From Pseudomonadota bacterium (GTDB lineage: Bacteria > Pseudomonadota > Alphaproteobacteria > Sphingomonadales > Sphingomonadaceae): a DNA stretch of 64,000 nucleotides. The position numbers and the translations under genes were made by a program. The stretch spans positions 62,001-126,000 of the forward strand of contig JAEWBB010000011.1 in assembly GCA_023391375.1 (NCBI GenBank), read 5' to 3'. Within the stretch, counting starts at the first letter, position 1. Each line of letters opens with the position of its first letter. Shown in pieces: positions 44,923 through 53,998 of the stretch. The notes under the pieces were generated by a model. That model did not search any database and was not told the DNA's origin. It saw only the letters and a list, made by a program, of their open reading frames with translations.

Positions 44923-45314
44923 TTGGACGCTCTTACTGGGACCGGAAGCTAATGCGCTCGTAGGGTTGAACGCCCTAAGGGTTCGCTAAAGCCGTCAGGC
45001 CATCTTGGAGACTGAGCGGCCTATAGAGGTGTCAGAAATGGGCCCGCGATTCTTCAATCGATGATCGTCCACGGTCACACGGCTCTCGGAACGTGACCGA
45101 AAATGTACGCATCGGCATGGATGCGGGCCGTAATTTTGAGCGCCGAGCTGACCGCAGTCGTCCTCGAGCGTAAAGGTCACCGAATGTGGGGACGAGGTGG
45201 CAGAAAACCTGGGCGACCGCCGCTAGGCGAGTACGCCGACAGATAAGTTACACCCTCCGAAAAGTTGATTCATCAGTCGAGGGCCGGCTGCTGATGATTT
45301 CAATGTAAGAAGAC

Positions 45315-45343
45315 GGGGCGCGCCCGCTTAGCGAACGCGCCCC
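45315..45343 (+). repeat. GC-rich hairpin
   Basis: GGGGCGCG and CGCGCCCC pair over a 13-base loop; followed by TGTGGGGTTTT. It may be a weak terminator or the 5' end of an RNA element. Confidence 0.5.
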
Positions 45344-45620
45344 TGTGGGGTTTTGACCGAGGTGCTTAACGACCAGAAAAGACTAACTCGGGCCTGCGGC
45401 GAGCGGTTGAGCAGGCAGGAATCGTTTAGCGAACAGACCTTCCAGAAAAGGTTAGTCATTGATCCGAACCGGACCCAAAGTCGCCTGCCGACACTTCCGT
45501 CGAAGCAATTTGGCCAAATCCAATCGGATCGATCATATCATCCGAAACGGTCGCGATTGAGCTTTTCTCGTACTTAATATTAGTCTAGTTCGTCGCTTAC
45601 AGCGTGCCGACGCTACCGTG

Positions 45621-45649
45621 AGGGCGCCTTCAATGGAGGCGCCCTTTTT
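45621..45649 (+). terminator. Orphan intrinsic terminator, possible small-RNA end
   Basis: AGGGCGCC and GGCGCCCT form a perfect stem over a 9-base loop, followed by a T run. No plus-strand gene precedes it within 5 kb, so it may end an unannotated small RNA. Confidence 0.7.
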
Positions 45650-45697
45650 CCTCGGTGGCACGGCTCGAAAGTGGTTGCAAACAACGGATCCCGGACA

Positions 45698-46318
45698 TCA
45701 TCCGCTGTGCTGCACGTCCAGCAAGAGCGCGAGAGCCTCTGCCATGGTCCTTAGATCGAGGCGCCGGAGGAGATTGGCCCTATGCATCTCCACGGTACGG
45801 CCGCTGAGCTTAAGTTCTTCCGCTATTTGCTTGGTATTTCGCCCCTGACTCACGAGTTCGAGCACAGCCTTTTCCCGGCGACTGAGTTGCGCCAGCTTCT
45901 CAGTCTGCGACCGCCGGTTGTTCCATTCCTCGACACGACGGCGAAGTTCGTCTTGGGCGATTCGGAGCGAAGCCAGGAGTTTGGCTTCGGCGAATGGCTT
46001 TTCAAGAAATTCTAGGGCGCCTTTTTGGATGGCGCGGACAGCCAGTGGAACATTGCCGTGCCCAGTCATCATCACCACGACCAGAAGCGGGTCACTGACG
46101 ACGTCCGAAAGAAGGTCTATCCCCGTCTTGCCGGGCATTCGCACGTCCACGAGCGCAATCGCGGGACGCGGCGTCGCGTCCTTCCGAGCCAGGAAGGCCT
46201 CTGCGTCCGGAAAAGTATGCGCCAGGATATTGTGGACCTCGAGCAGGTGTTTCAATGAGTCCGTGAAAGCGTCGTCGTCATCGATAACGAGAACCGGAAA
46301 ATCTACCGATTCGTTCAA
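45698..46318 (-). CDS. FixJ-type response regulator
   Basis: A 206-residue regulator with a receiver (VIDDDD at 11-16; Asp58 in ALVDVRMPG; Thr in MMTGHG; Lys in LEKPFAE) and a LuxR-type helix-turn-helix (LSRREKAVLELVSQGRNTKQ, then RTVEMHRANLLRRL). It overlaps the stop of the histidine kinase at 46315 by 4 bases, so they form a translationally coupled FixL/FixJ-like pair. Confidence 0.92.
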   Translation of the reverse strand: MNESVDFPVLVIDDDDAFTDSLKHLLEVHNILAHTFPDAEAFLARKDATPRPAIALVDVRMPGKTGIDLLSDVVSDPLLVVVMMTGHGNVPLAVRAIQKGALEFLEKPFAEAKLLASLRIAQDELRRRVEEWNNRRSQTEKLAQLSRREKAVLELVSQGRNTKQIAEELKLSGRTVEMHRANLLRRLDLRTMAEALALLLDVQHSG

Positions 46319-47862
46319 TTATCCTCTCCCTCGTCAAGAGGTAGTGAGAAACGGAACACGGCGCCCTCTGCGTCATTCTCGACCCAAATTCTCCCGCCGT
46401 GCGCGTCGATGATTTGTTTGCTGATCGGTAGGCCTATCCCGCGTCCATCGGCTTTGGTCGTCATAAACCAATCGAAAAGATGATCACGACGATCTAGGAT
46501 TACCCCTGCCCCGTGATCCTTGACACTGACGATTGCCTCTGGAGCGCGTCGGGTGACGGAGATCTCGATCAGAGACTCGTGTTGACCGGCCATAGCTTCA
46601 AGACCATTTTTGATAAGGTTCACTAGAACCTGCTGAATTTGAACCGGGTCGATCCGCACATCGCAGCGCTCGAGCGCACCTGTTGATATTGACAGGTCCG
46701 TATTAGCCATCTTCATCAGGGCGATCGCCTCGATCACGACTTTGACTAGATCCACGCGCTCCGGATCCTCGACGGCGCTGGACAGGTTTCGCAATCTCTT
46801 CAGGATTTCGCCCGAGCGCAGCGTCGCCTTCGACGCGTGTTCAATCATGGTCGCAAGTTTTGCTTCTTGACCGTCCACACCGACTAACTTTGAAGCCACA
46901 CTCAAGTAGTTGACAGCCGCGGCAAGGGGCTGGTTGATCTCGTGGGCAACCGCTGTTCCGAACGATTCCATCGCAGTGGTGCGCGAAACGCGAAGAAGCT
47001 GAGCCTGGAGAGCCGCGGCAAGTGCTTGGGCTTCGACCTGTTCAGTGACGTCATGTCCTTCAGCGAAGAGCCCGCTAATTTCTCCCGTCGGTGACCGCAC
47101 TGGGTGATAGATCGTATCGATAAAACGTTTTCTGGCGCCGGTCTCCGGATCATCCAACGTCAAGGGGAGACCCCGTCCGACAAATGGAACGCCGGTTTTG
47201 AATACCCCATCAAGTATTTCGATAAATCCCTGCCGCACTACCTCCGGTAGGACCTCTGCTACGGTCTTGCCGACGATGTCCGTTCTACCGACCAATTCAC
47301 GGTAGGCCGCGTTCGCGAACGTGAAGCGATGCTCCGGTCCTTCAGCCATCGCAATGAAACCGGGAGCATTTTCGTAGATCTCGTAAAGGCGCTCGAACTG
47401 CCTTTGTAACTCCGAATTCCTCTGCACTTTATCGGTTCGGTCAGCCATCGCGCAGAAAGCGGCGACTGGTTTTGGGGCGTCGGCAGGGTAAAAAATCGGC
47501 GTGTATGCAAAGCTGAAAAAGCGTTTCTCCGTGAAGCCGCTTTGCCAAGTCGCGAACTCGGTATCGTCTATATTTCCCGAATGTCCTTCAAAGGCGTGCT
47601 CGACGTAGGGTGCTACCTGGTCCCAGATTAAGGCGGCTGCTTCTTCAAACGGCCTCCCAAGAATCTCTAGGCAGCCTGGGCCTAAAATTTCTGCGTATGC
47701 ATCGTTGAAAAGAAGGGCACGATGTTCACCCCACAGCATCAGCGCTGGCTGAGCGCAGCGCAGAAGAAAATCGGACCAACAAGTCAGCGACGTCGTCCAG
47801 TGCTCGATCGGACCGAGTGGAGTCTTGTCCCAGTCGTGAGATCGAAACTCGTCGTAATCCAT
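46315..47862 (-). CDS. Soluble PAS histidine kinase (FixL-like core)
   Basis: A 515-residue cytoplasmic kinase without TM helices. Two PAS-type regions (about 35-145 and 160-275; the first opens FRSHDWDKTPLGPIEHW, a pattern typical of PAS kinases of this lineage) precede HisKA with His307 in AHEINQPLAAA. The ATPase domain has NLIKNGLEAM, DHGAGVI and GRGIGLPISKQI. Partner is the coupled FixJ-type regulator. The ligand is unknown. Confidence 0.92.
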   Translation of the reverse strand: MDYDEFRSHDWDKTPLGPIEHWTTSLTCWSDFLLRCAQPALMLWGEHRALLFNDAYAEILGPGCLEILGRPFEEAAALIWDQVAPYVEHAFEGHSGNIDDTEFATWQSGFTEKRFFSFAYTPIFYPADAPKPVAAFCAMADRTDKVQRNSELQRQFERLYEIYENAPGFIAMAEGPEHRFTFANAAYRELVGRTDIVGKTVAEVLPEVVRQGFIEILDGVFKTGVPFVGRGLPLTLDDPETGARKRFIDTIYHPVRSPTGEISGLFAEGHDVTEQVEAQALAAALQAQLLRVSRTTAMESFGTAVAHEINQPLAAAVNYLSVASKLVGVDGQEAKLATMIEHASKATLRSGEILKRLRNLSSAVEDPERVDLVKVVIEAIALMKMANTDLSISTGALERCDVRIDPVQIQQVLVNLIKNGLEAMAGQHESLIEISVTRRAPEAIVSVKDHGAGVILDRRDHLFDWFMTTKADGRGIGLPISKQIIDAHGGRIWVENDAEGAVFRFSLPLDEGEDN

Positions 47863-47971
47863 CAGGCCTCGCTCTGAACACCGCCAGTCAGCGTCTACTG
47901 AACGATATAATAAGATCCCTAACGATTGCCGGCAGCCAGGAGTTCAATTTCGGCGGGGAACGTCGGGGTGC

Positions 47972-48300
47972 TCACAGGGTTGAGACTAAGTTCGCAAGCG
48001 TACCGCTCACCCTCTTCGCCAAAATTTTAGCCCGATGATCTTCAATCACCCCTCGGCTCAGGTCGAACTCAAGAGCACTGGCCTTGTTGGACATGCCTTT
48101 GGCGCTGTGTTCGGAGACTTCGCGCTCCCGGGGCGGCAGTCTAACTACCTTGTTGATCTTTTCGCGTCGCCTCGCGGATCCAATCGGCGCCCTCCCGAAC
48201 CGCAGAAAAGGCGTTCAAAGTCGAGGAGCTCCTGGAGATAATCAATTCCGCCTTTTCGCACGGCATCCACGGCGTTAGCGCCTCGCTTTTTTTGAAGCAT
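47972..48300 (-). pseudogene. Decayed FixJ-type response regulator remnant
   Basis: Read on the minus strand in two frames. The first (48300 to about 48180) gives AVDAVRKGGIDYLQELLDFE, which resembles the end of a receiver (usually AVRAMKAGAIDFLEKPFDDE) with the conserved KPF lost. After a frame shift near 48181 a second frame gives VVRLPPREREVSEHSAKGMS, NKASALEFDLSRGV and IEDHRAKILAKRVSGTL. This is a degraded LuxR-type helix-turn-helix ending at a TGA at 47972-47974. The N-terminal half is missing, lying where the chaperone gene now ends. Probably the relic of another kinase partner. Confidence 0.7.
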
Positions 48301-48344
48301 CCGGAATTCCGGACAACGTTCTACTAGGTAAAGCGTCGCCCAAG

Positions 48345-49040
48345 CTAAAAAACCGTCGATGTCCAGCCCGCAGAACCGCGTACATTGAACTTCGCCGGTG
48401 TCGAGTAGGGTAGGGAGACTTTCCAGCTCGCCCCCGAGTAGAGCCTCTTGCTCCCCAAATTTCGACAATCAATTTTTGCCGCCCGGCACTGCTCGCCGCC
48501 GTCGAGCTCCACGCTCGAGTTACCCTCGTTCTTGATTATGAGGGCGCCGTCTTTTCTCTCGGCCACCAGTTTGGGAGAAGAGGAACTGGCGGGTCTCGCA
48601 ATGATCAGCATATCATAGCCGACCATGAGCTTCAGGCCCGATTTGGCGGACGTAACATCGCCTACCTGGGGCTTCACGGTGATACGGTACACACGCTCGT
48701 TAAGGTCGCTCGACCGGATGTCAGCAATGCGTATCAGTCGACGCTGGTGCGGTTCGAGGATTAATTTCCGCGGTGAGACCAGCAGGCCGAGGCGCTCCGG
48801 ATCCACGGGGCTTTCCGAAGTTTCCGTTCCTTGGCCCGGATTGACGATCCTACGCGGCTCGACAACCACGTAGGCGCGCTCGTCCGCGTCGTTGTAGATT
48901 TCCACGTCCCTTGCCTTAGACGTGGGCAAAAGCTCTACCACCAGTTGGCTAAGGGTGATTTCTGCTTTCGCCGCATGGCTCGCGAACACAACACAAGCGG
49001 TGCCGAGCACAGCGATGGAGAGACTTCGACCTATCCGCAC
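48345..49040 (-). CDS. Periplasmic fimbrial chaperone
   Basis: A 231-residue PapD-like chaperone with a signal peptide (about residues 1-27, SIAVLGTACVVFASHAAKA). The Ig-like body has RAYVVVEPRRIVNPGQG, LLVSPRKLILEPHQRRLIRI and VYRITVKPQ. It escorts pilin subunits to the usher. The GTG at 49040 is chosen for GGGGAG 7 bases upstream; it overlaps the usher stop by 10 bases. Last gene of the fimbrial operon. Confidence 0.85.
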   Translation of the reverse strand: MRIGRSLSIAVLGTACVVFASHAAKAEITLSQLVVELLPTSKARDVEIYNDADERAYVVVEPRRIVNPGQGTETSESPVDPERLGLLVSPRKLILEPHQRRLIRIADIRSSDLNERVYRITVKPQVGDVTSAKSGLKLMVGYDMLIIARPASSSSPKLVAERKDGALIIKNEGNSSVELDGGEQCRAAKIDCRNLGSKRLYSGASWKVSLPYSTPAKFNVRGSAGWTSTVF

Positions 49041-51457
49041 ACAACATCTCCCCACTTTAAAAACCCAGTTGTCGGCTCAGCCTTGGACCTCGGAAGGGCG
49101 CATTTTCGACCTTCAAGCTCAGCAACGAGATCGTCTGTCGGCGCCATTTCGATTTGGAAATAACCTTGTTCGTCGCTTTCCGCCACGCCATGCGCACCGG
49201 AAATAGATGCGCCACGGACGGGTGCGCCGGCTTCGTTGATCAGGCGTCCGAACGCGACGAAAATGTGAGCGACGCTCCAAGAGGCGCGTGTCACGCTTCC
49301 AGGATAACTCACAATCTTCTTCGGACTGAAATCCGTACTAAGTAGCGCGGCGTCATGAGGACGCGCCTGCACTTCGTATTCTCGGTATGGCTCAAGATAG
49401 ATAGTGAGGGGACGCCCAACGCTGGTCGTGCCGGCCTTCGCTTGGTTGACGAAGACGTCAAGGGTCTCCCCGTTGTCGCCATCGGTTTCAACGATTACGG
49501 CGGAATCCCGCATTTCGCCGCCCGAAAGAGCGGCGCGGCCATCTGAAAAGACGAAGCCGGTTTCGGCGGTGAGCGTGTACTGCGTGTCCCCACCCAAGGC
49601 TGTCAGTACTTCACCTCGGCCGTTCATCATCGGGGAGCGAACCTCTGCGCCGGCGCGCGCATAGGTGGAGCTGTCGGCAGTTCCCACGGCGGCATTGCCG
49701 GACCAGCGGGTATTGCCCGTCTCCCCGTATACCGAGCCTTGTACCTCGCCCCGCAAACGCGGCTTTTGGTCCCGAGCTACGTCAATGCCGCCTCTCGCTG
49801 CCAAGGCCCGAGGACCGTCGGTTAGAAGGAGTCGCAGACCAACGTAGCCTTTAAAGCCAGCATCGGATTTCTGCGCTTCGCCCTCCGCCACGATATTGAA
49901 GCGACTGGATCTAACGACTGGCAAATCCATCGAAGGCCCGTAGCTGTAACTGTTAGCGCTAGAAGGCGAGCGCCTAAAATAACCGGAGAAGCGAACCGTA
50001 GCTTTCTTCAGCCGGGCGCTGAGCTGCCCGGTGAGTTGCAGAAAATCCCCTTGGTCGAACGACGACGATGCGTTCTGGTCGTACGTTCTGGCTCCATGGG
50101 ATTGAGGGAGAAGGGGGGCATCGCCCTCGGTATGTACCTTGCGCAGGTCGAGGCTCGCTGAGACCCCTTTCAAAGCCGTAGTATATCCCCGCACGACGAA
50201 GCCAGCGTCACCTGCACTAGAACCGAGGGCGCCGGCGGTCAGGTTCGCGACTGGCGTCACGAGGGTTGCGCTGACGTCCCCAATAACTTTCTCTCTGACG
50301 GCGATCGCCATGGCGCGTACACCGAGGTTCCTGTTCACTCGATATGCGACGGCGCCATGCAGAAATCCGCGTGCCTTCTCCAATGAAGCGTCGTTCGAAA
50401 AGACGCCGCCGAAAACCTGGAAGGTAGGGTGGCCTAAGGGCGCAAGGGTTTCGTCGCGGGAGAAGAAGCGTTGCTCTTCGCGTACTGGCTGGCCCTGTTC
50501 GTGGATGCGGATTAGGGCATCGTACGATCCGGCTGGCCAGCTCGCCGTGTCTAACAATCGATTCCCGGCGCTTAGGACTTGGGATGAGATGAGGCGGTCG
50601 TCGACGAAGACCTCAACCCTTGCCGGCGAGTTCAAAAAAATAGCGATCGGTGTACCGTAAAACTGTTCACGATTTCGACGAGTCTCGAACTGACTCGAGA
50701 TTCCACCGCCAAGTATCTTTCGCCGGGCTACGAGGTCGCTCCCGGGGACCCAGAACATCCCGGCACTCATCCTCAAGTCGCCGCGATCGCTTTCAGCCAC
50801 GAGGTTGTCGAAGCTGATGCCCCGCTCGCGTTCGATGGAAATATCTGTGCGCAACCGATTAGCGCCGAAGGCCGCAACCGTCCGATTTTGCAATCTGAAT
50901 TGGGGTTCACCACCAGAAGTCGAGCCGGAAATGTTCGCGCCGAAAAGGCTGACCAGCGAGGGCGTAGTGGGTGCTGCCGGCAGATAAATATCGTTTTTCA
51001 GAACCTTCGCAGAGCGAAGACCTGGTGCAACGAAAAGATCAATTCGGAAGCGATCTTCGTCCACGATAACGCCCACACTTTTAGGATTGAGTATTCCGCA
51101 GCCGGAAGGCGCGGAGAGCCCGCAAGCGAGTGCGCGGTTGGCCGAGAGCGGCTGATGCAGCAAATCTCCGATGGCGGAGCCAGGCGACGCATCGTCGATA
51201 AAGGAGAGGGCTTGGCGAGCGTCCATGAACTGTATCCGATCGCCGAAAACTGCGACGCGAGCGGTTCCGCGCTTTTCGCCTCCGTAATAGACGTCGAGCA
51301 CGAGCTCACGCTCGGCCTCGAGTTGCTCGAAGCCGGATGGTGGCGACACGCTGAAACTGCTTTTCTCCGCCTTGGTATCGGACGCGAGGGCAGGAGAACT
51401 TACCAGTGCGCTAACCATAATCCCCAAGGGAACGGCTGAAGTGATCGAGCGCATCAC
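49031..51457 (-). CDS. Outer-membrane fimbrial usher, CS1/TcfC-like (alpha type)
   Basis: An 808-residue usher with a signal peptide (about 1-25, ending SPALA). An N-terminal domain, a long beta-barrel and a C-terminal E-set-like region (GRLINEAGAPVRGASISGAHG) ending in TGFLKWGDVVCG follow. The composition and the C-terminal Cys pair (KCALPRS and VVCG) match the CS1/TcfC group. It assembles pilins into surface fibres. It lies 5 bases after the second pilin gene stop. Confidence 0.87.
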   Translation of the reverse strand: MMRSITSAVPLGIMVSALVSSPALASDTKAEKSSFSVSPPSGFEQLEAERELVLDVYYGGEKRGTARVAVFGDRIQFMDARQALSFIDDASPGSAIGDLLHQPLSANRALACGLSAPSGCGILNPKSVGVIVDEDRFRIDLFVAPGLRSAKVLKNDIYLPAAPTTPSLVSLFGANISGSTSGGEPQFRLQNRTVAAFGANRLRTDISIERERGISFDNLVAESDRGDLRMSAGMFWVPGSDLVARRKILGGGISSQFETRRNREQFYGTPIAIFLNSPARVEVFVDDRLISSQVLSAGNRLLDTASWPAGSYDALIRIHEQGQPVREEQRFFSRDETLAPLGHPTFQVFGGVFSNDASLEKARGFLHGAVAYRVNRNLGVRAMAIAVREKVIGDVSATLVTPVANLTAGALGSSAGDAGFVVRGYTTALKGVSASLDLRKVHTEGDAPLLPQSHGARTYDQNASSSFDQGDFLQLTGQLSARLKKATVRFSGYFRRSPSSANSYSYGPSMDLPVVRSSRFNIVAEGEAQKSDAGFKGYVGLRLLLTDGPRALAARGGIDVARDQKPRLRGEVQGSVYGETGNTRWSGNAAVGTADSSTYARAGAEVRSPMMNGRGEVLTALGGDTQYTLTAETGFVFSDGRAALSGGEMRDSAVIVETDGDNGETLDVFVNQAKAGTTSVGRPLTIYLEPYREYEVQARPHDAALLSTDFSPKKIVSYPGSVTRASWSVAHIFVAFGRLINEAGAPVRGASISGAHGVAESDEQGYFQIEMAPTDDLVAELEGRKCALPRSKAEPTTGFLKWGDVVCG

Positions 51458-51462
51458 GGGAC

Positions 51463-51999
51463 TTACTCGGCCGAAACCGTGACGAAGAGTGTGCCGGAGT
51501 AATTGCCTTGAATAGCCGGGCTGAGATCGGACGGGCGGATCGCAACAATGAGCGTAGCAGTAGTCGACGCACCCCCGCCTGTGCAGTTTTGGTTATTCGC
51601 TGTCGAACTTTGACCGGATAGGGTTGTATTGGCAGTGACTGACGTGCCGCTGGCTTGTCCGGATAGGCTGCTCCATTCGACGCCGTAGGTGAGCGTCTTG
51701 GCTCCGTCATAGAGCACAAAGCTCCCGCCAGGACCGTTTCCAGCTGCCGTCACGCCATAGCGCGAGCCATTGCTATTGGCATAAACGCAAAGGCTTTGAG
51801 CGCTGCGAGTGGTCGCCTGAAAGTTTAGTAGCGTTCCCAAGCTTACGTCGGAGAAGCCTGTCGCGATGACTTTCATCGACTGCGCATTGGCATCGCCCGC
51901 GCAAACGATGAGCGAAATGGCGGCGGCGAACCCGCACAAAGATGCATGAATTGACGGGGCTTCAAGTCGAAGCCTCGATCGGGAACGCCGCCGCTGCAC
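51463..51999 (-). CDS. Fimbrial subunit-like protein, second copy
   Basis: A 178-residue exported protein, clearly paralogous to the product of 52005. Both share LYDG, a Y-x-V-x-W strand, ASGTxxxAxTxL, a Cys pair (SLCVYAN and NQNCTGG) and the GTL-x-V ending with Glu. The signal region is SLCGFAAAISLIVCAGDANA after a basic stretch. The GTG at 51999 is 5 bases after the previous stop; a TTG at 51939 is possible. Likely a tip or minor pilin. Confidence 0.78.
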   Translation of the reverse strand: MQRRRSRSRLRLEAPSIHASLCGFAAAISLIVCAGDANAQSMKVIATGFSDVSLGTLLNFQATTRSAQSLCVYANSNGSRYGVTAAGNGPGGSFVLYDGAKTLTYGVEWSSLSGQASGTSVTANTTLSGQSSTANNQNCTGGGASTTATLIVAIRPSDLSPAIQGNYSGTLFVTVSAE

Positions 52000-52004
52000 G
52001 AGTT

Positions 52005-52556
52005 TTACTCGGGCGCCACTAGAAGGGTGAGAGTACCCGTAGCAGCGCTGTTCGCAGTCATCGTTTGGAGCGTCGGGCTCGCCACCGAAACAAACAGCGT
52101 AGCCGACTTCGAAGCGCCGGCAGCGCAATCGCTACTGGTCGCAGCCGAAGAAAGCGAAGCCAACGCGGTCCCTGCCGCGAGAGCCGTGCCACTCGCCTTG
52201 CCAGCGCCGGTAGCGTTCCACGCGACAGTGTAAGGGTAATAAGTGCTTCCGTCATAAAGCTCGAACGCGCCGCCCGCACCGCTGCCCGACGCCTTGATGT
52301 TGTATTTGCGGCCGGCAGTGTTGCTCCAGACGCACACGTCCTGCGCGTTCGTTGCGTCCACCGACAGGTCAGTCGGAGTAAGCGTTACATCACTCAGTCC
52401 GCTGATCCGGACGCGTCCGGGCACAGTGGCGCTGATATTGATCGATCCGGTAGAAGTTGCCCCAAGCGTTCCTTGAGTGGGAGCCGCTGAGGCGCCGGTG
52501 CTGGTCGCAAGGGCCAGGACCGTCGCGGCGACGGCGCTCTTTGTCCATTTGGTCAT
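52005..52556 (-). CDS. Fimbrial major subunit-like protein
   Basis: A 183-residue exported pilin-like protein. Signal peptide (AVAATVLALATSTGASAA) is followed by a beta-rich Ala/Ser/Thr/Gly domain. Conserved Cys pair: Cys in DVCVWSN and in SDCAAG. The ATG at 52556 has GGGGAA upstream. First gene of the operon pilin-pilin-usher-chaperone; being first and best expressed it is the probable main subunit. Confidence 0.8.
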   Translation of the reverse strand: MTKWTKSAVAATVLALATSTGASAAPTQGTLGATSTGSINISATVPGRVRISGLSDVTLTPTDLSVDATNAQDVCVWSNTAGRKYNIKASGSGAGGAFELYDGSTYYPYTVAWNATGAGKASGTALAAGTALASLSSAATSSDCAAGASKSATLFVSVASPTLQTMTANSAATGTLTLLVAPE

Positions 52557-52721
52557 GTCATTTCCCCACGTTTCGGTCCGGAATGGACCTAGCGTGAAGC
52601 AATTAGACACCATCATCGATTAAATTTGAGTAAATTGCGTCAGTTGCATCCGGAATGGATTTTCATCCAACTTGCGCGTAATAATAGTAGCTTAGCCGGG
52701 GGAGCACGAAGGAGATCGTGC

Positions 52722-53015
52722 TTGAAAGCGCTAGGCCCCGCATGGTTGTGGATCTTGACTGCTGGAGCGCTTGCGCAGTCACCCGGCACTGAGCGCTCGA
52801 CGTCAATTGCGACCGTTAATGTACGGGTTTCCGTAGCCCCGCATTTTCACGCACGTCTCGACCGACAAAATCGGGCAATCTGCATCGAAACCAACTTTCG
52901 TGACCCGATCGCGATATCGACGACGTTTGGGGAGGCAGTCCCGGCCTGCCACGAAGTCAAGGAGCTCGGCGCTTTTCAACTGTTGGACGGCTGGATCTTG
53001 ATTACGCCGAACTGA
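52722..53015 (+). CDS. Small exported protein beside the fimbrial operon
   Basis: A 97-residue protein read from a TTG at 52722 that has a perfect AAGGAG seven bases upstream. A signal peptide (ALGPAWLWILTAGALAQ) precedes a short beta-rich domain (SIATVNVRVSVAPHFHARL) with Cys in AICIETN and PACHEV. The strand pattern and Cys pair recall the neighbouring pilins, but the protein is half their length. It is divergent from the fimbrial operon and may be an accessory subunit or inhibitor. Confidence 0.6.
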   Translation: MKALGPAWLWILTAGALAQSPGTERSTSIATVNVRVSVAPHFHARLDRQNRAICIETNFRDPIAISTTFGEAVPACHEVKELGAFQLLDGWILITPN

Positions 53016-53365
53016 ATTGCTGCAGCGTCAAGCCGCGCCAAGCATGGATGGCAGTAGGCGTCGCGGGCACAATCGACGTTCGACTAAGTTGACCGTTCAA
53101 CTGGCGACAGATCGTTCATTGAAATTCTTGCAACGCGCAAGTCTGCACTCGATCGAAGCTCTGCGATCGTCGACGAGGTTCGCTGAGCCATGTCCTGCTC
53201 AAGCGGCTAGAGCACCCGCGACTTGTGCCGGACGTAATCCGGGATACTTGAGACGTCCGAAATGCGCCCATCTTCGCCGTCGGAAACCGTTCGACGTGAG
53301 CCCGAAAGCTGTCATTAGCCTTGGCCGTTTCCTCGTTGGTCATCTCGACCCTGAGGAGAAACGAC
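53016..53365. other. Non-coding region before the small integrase
   Basis: 350 bases without a convincing gene; the open frames at 53017-53508 and 53116-53367 lack coding character and ribosome sites. It probably carries the promoter of the integrase and possibly its attachment site, but no repeat was identified. Confidence 0.5.
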
Positions 53366-53998
53366 ATGGGTTACTCGTCATTCGATCCCGCTGGTCGCAA
53401 GCTTCCCGCCTGGAATGCAGGACGGAAAATTGGTCCGAAGCGTGCGCTCAAGCAGAAAGAGGTCTGGGCCATTCGCTTCTGGCTCGAGCAGGAAGGTCGT
53501 GTTCGTGACCGCGCACTGTTCGACGTCGCAGTGGACAGCAAACTGCGAGGTTGTGATCTCGTACGCTTGAAGATCGGCGACCTGGTGAGTGGAAACGATG
53601 TTCGATGCCGCGCCCTCGTCATCCAGCGGAAGACCGGCCGACCTGTCCAGTTCGAGATCCTGGAAGCGGCGCGCACAAGTCTTTTGAAATGGCTTGAGCG
53701 ACGCGGTGGGACCGTCGAGGACTACGCATTCCCAAGCCGGGTAGATCACTCTCAGCACTTAAGCACTCGACAGTACGGCCGTCTCGTTGACGAGTGGGTA
53801 ACAGCGATTGGACTAAAGGCCGGCGATTTCGGCACTCACTCTCTCCGACGAACTAAGGCCGCTATGATCTACAAGCAGACCGGCAACCTGCGCGCCGTGC
53901 AGATCCTGCTCGGGCACGCCAAAATCGAAAGCACCGTGCGCTATCTGGGTGTCGACATAGAAGACGCGCTGGAGCTCGCCGAGGCGGTTGAAGTCTGA
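53366..53998 (+). CDS. Small single-domain tyrosine recombinase
   Basis: A 210-residue recombinase consisting of the catalytic domain only. The catalytic set is complete: Arg61 (KLRGCDL), Lys89 (QRKTGRP), His158 and Arg161 (THSLRRTK), His184 (LLGHAKI) and Tyr193 (TVRYLGVD). GAGGAG lies 7 bases before the ATG. The lack of an arm-binding N-terminal domain suggests a simple site-specific recombinase. It sits at the right edge of the accessory region, next to the core histidine genes. Confidence 0.92.
   Translation: MGYSSFDPAGRKLPAWNAGRKIGPKRALKQKEVWAIRFWLEQEGRVRDRALFDVAVDSKLRGCDLVRLKIGDLVSGNDVRCRALVIQRKTGRPVQFEILEAARTSLLKWLERRGGTVEDYAFPSRVDHSQHLSTRQYGRLVDEWVTAIGLKAGDFGTHSLRRTKAAMIYKQTGNLRAVQILLGHAKIESTVRYLGVDIEDALELAEAVEV

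Larger units (their letters stand above)
44923..45697. other. Long non-coding region upstream of the giant recombinase
   Basis: 775 bases without a convincing gene. TAGGG and CCCTA form a small hairpin at 44961-44977 with AGGGTT repeated just after. A stronger hairpin lies at 45315-45343 and an intrinsic terminator at 45621-45649. Open frames here (for example 45353-45577) have no coding character. The terminator, with no gene before it, suggests a small RNA on the plus strand. Confidence 0.55.

Noticed and set aside
45353..45577. Plus-strand open frame of 74 codons
   Set aside because: No ribosome site or recognisable pattern; lies in a hairpin-rich non-coding region.
47817..48241. Plus-strand open frames
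   Set aside because: Antisense to the histidine kinase start and the decayed response regulator.
48145..48468. 107-codon minus-strand frame as an intact gene
   Set aside because: Its first half is an out-of-frame overlap with the chaperone gene; the second half is the decayed receiver end.
53017..53508. Plus-strand open frame before the integrase
   Set aside because: Arg/Pro-rich, no ribosome site, and overlaps the integrase in another frame.
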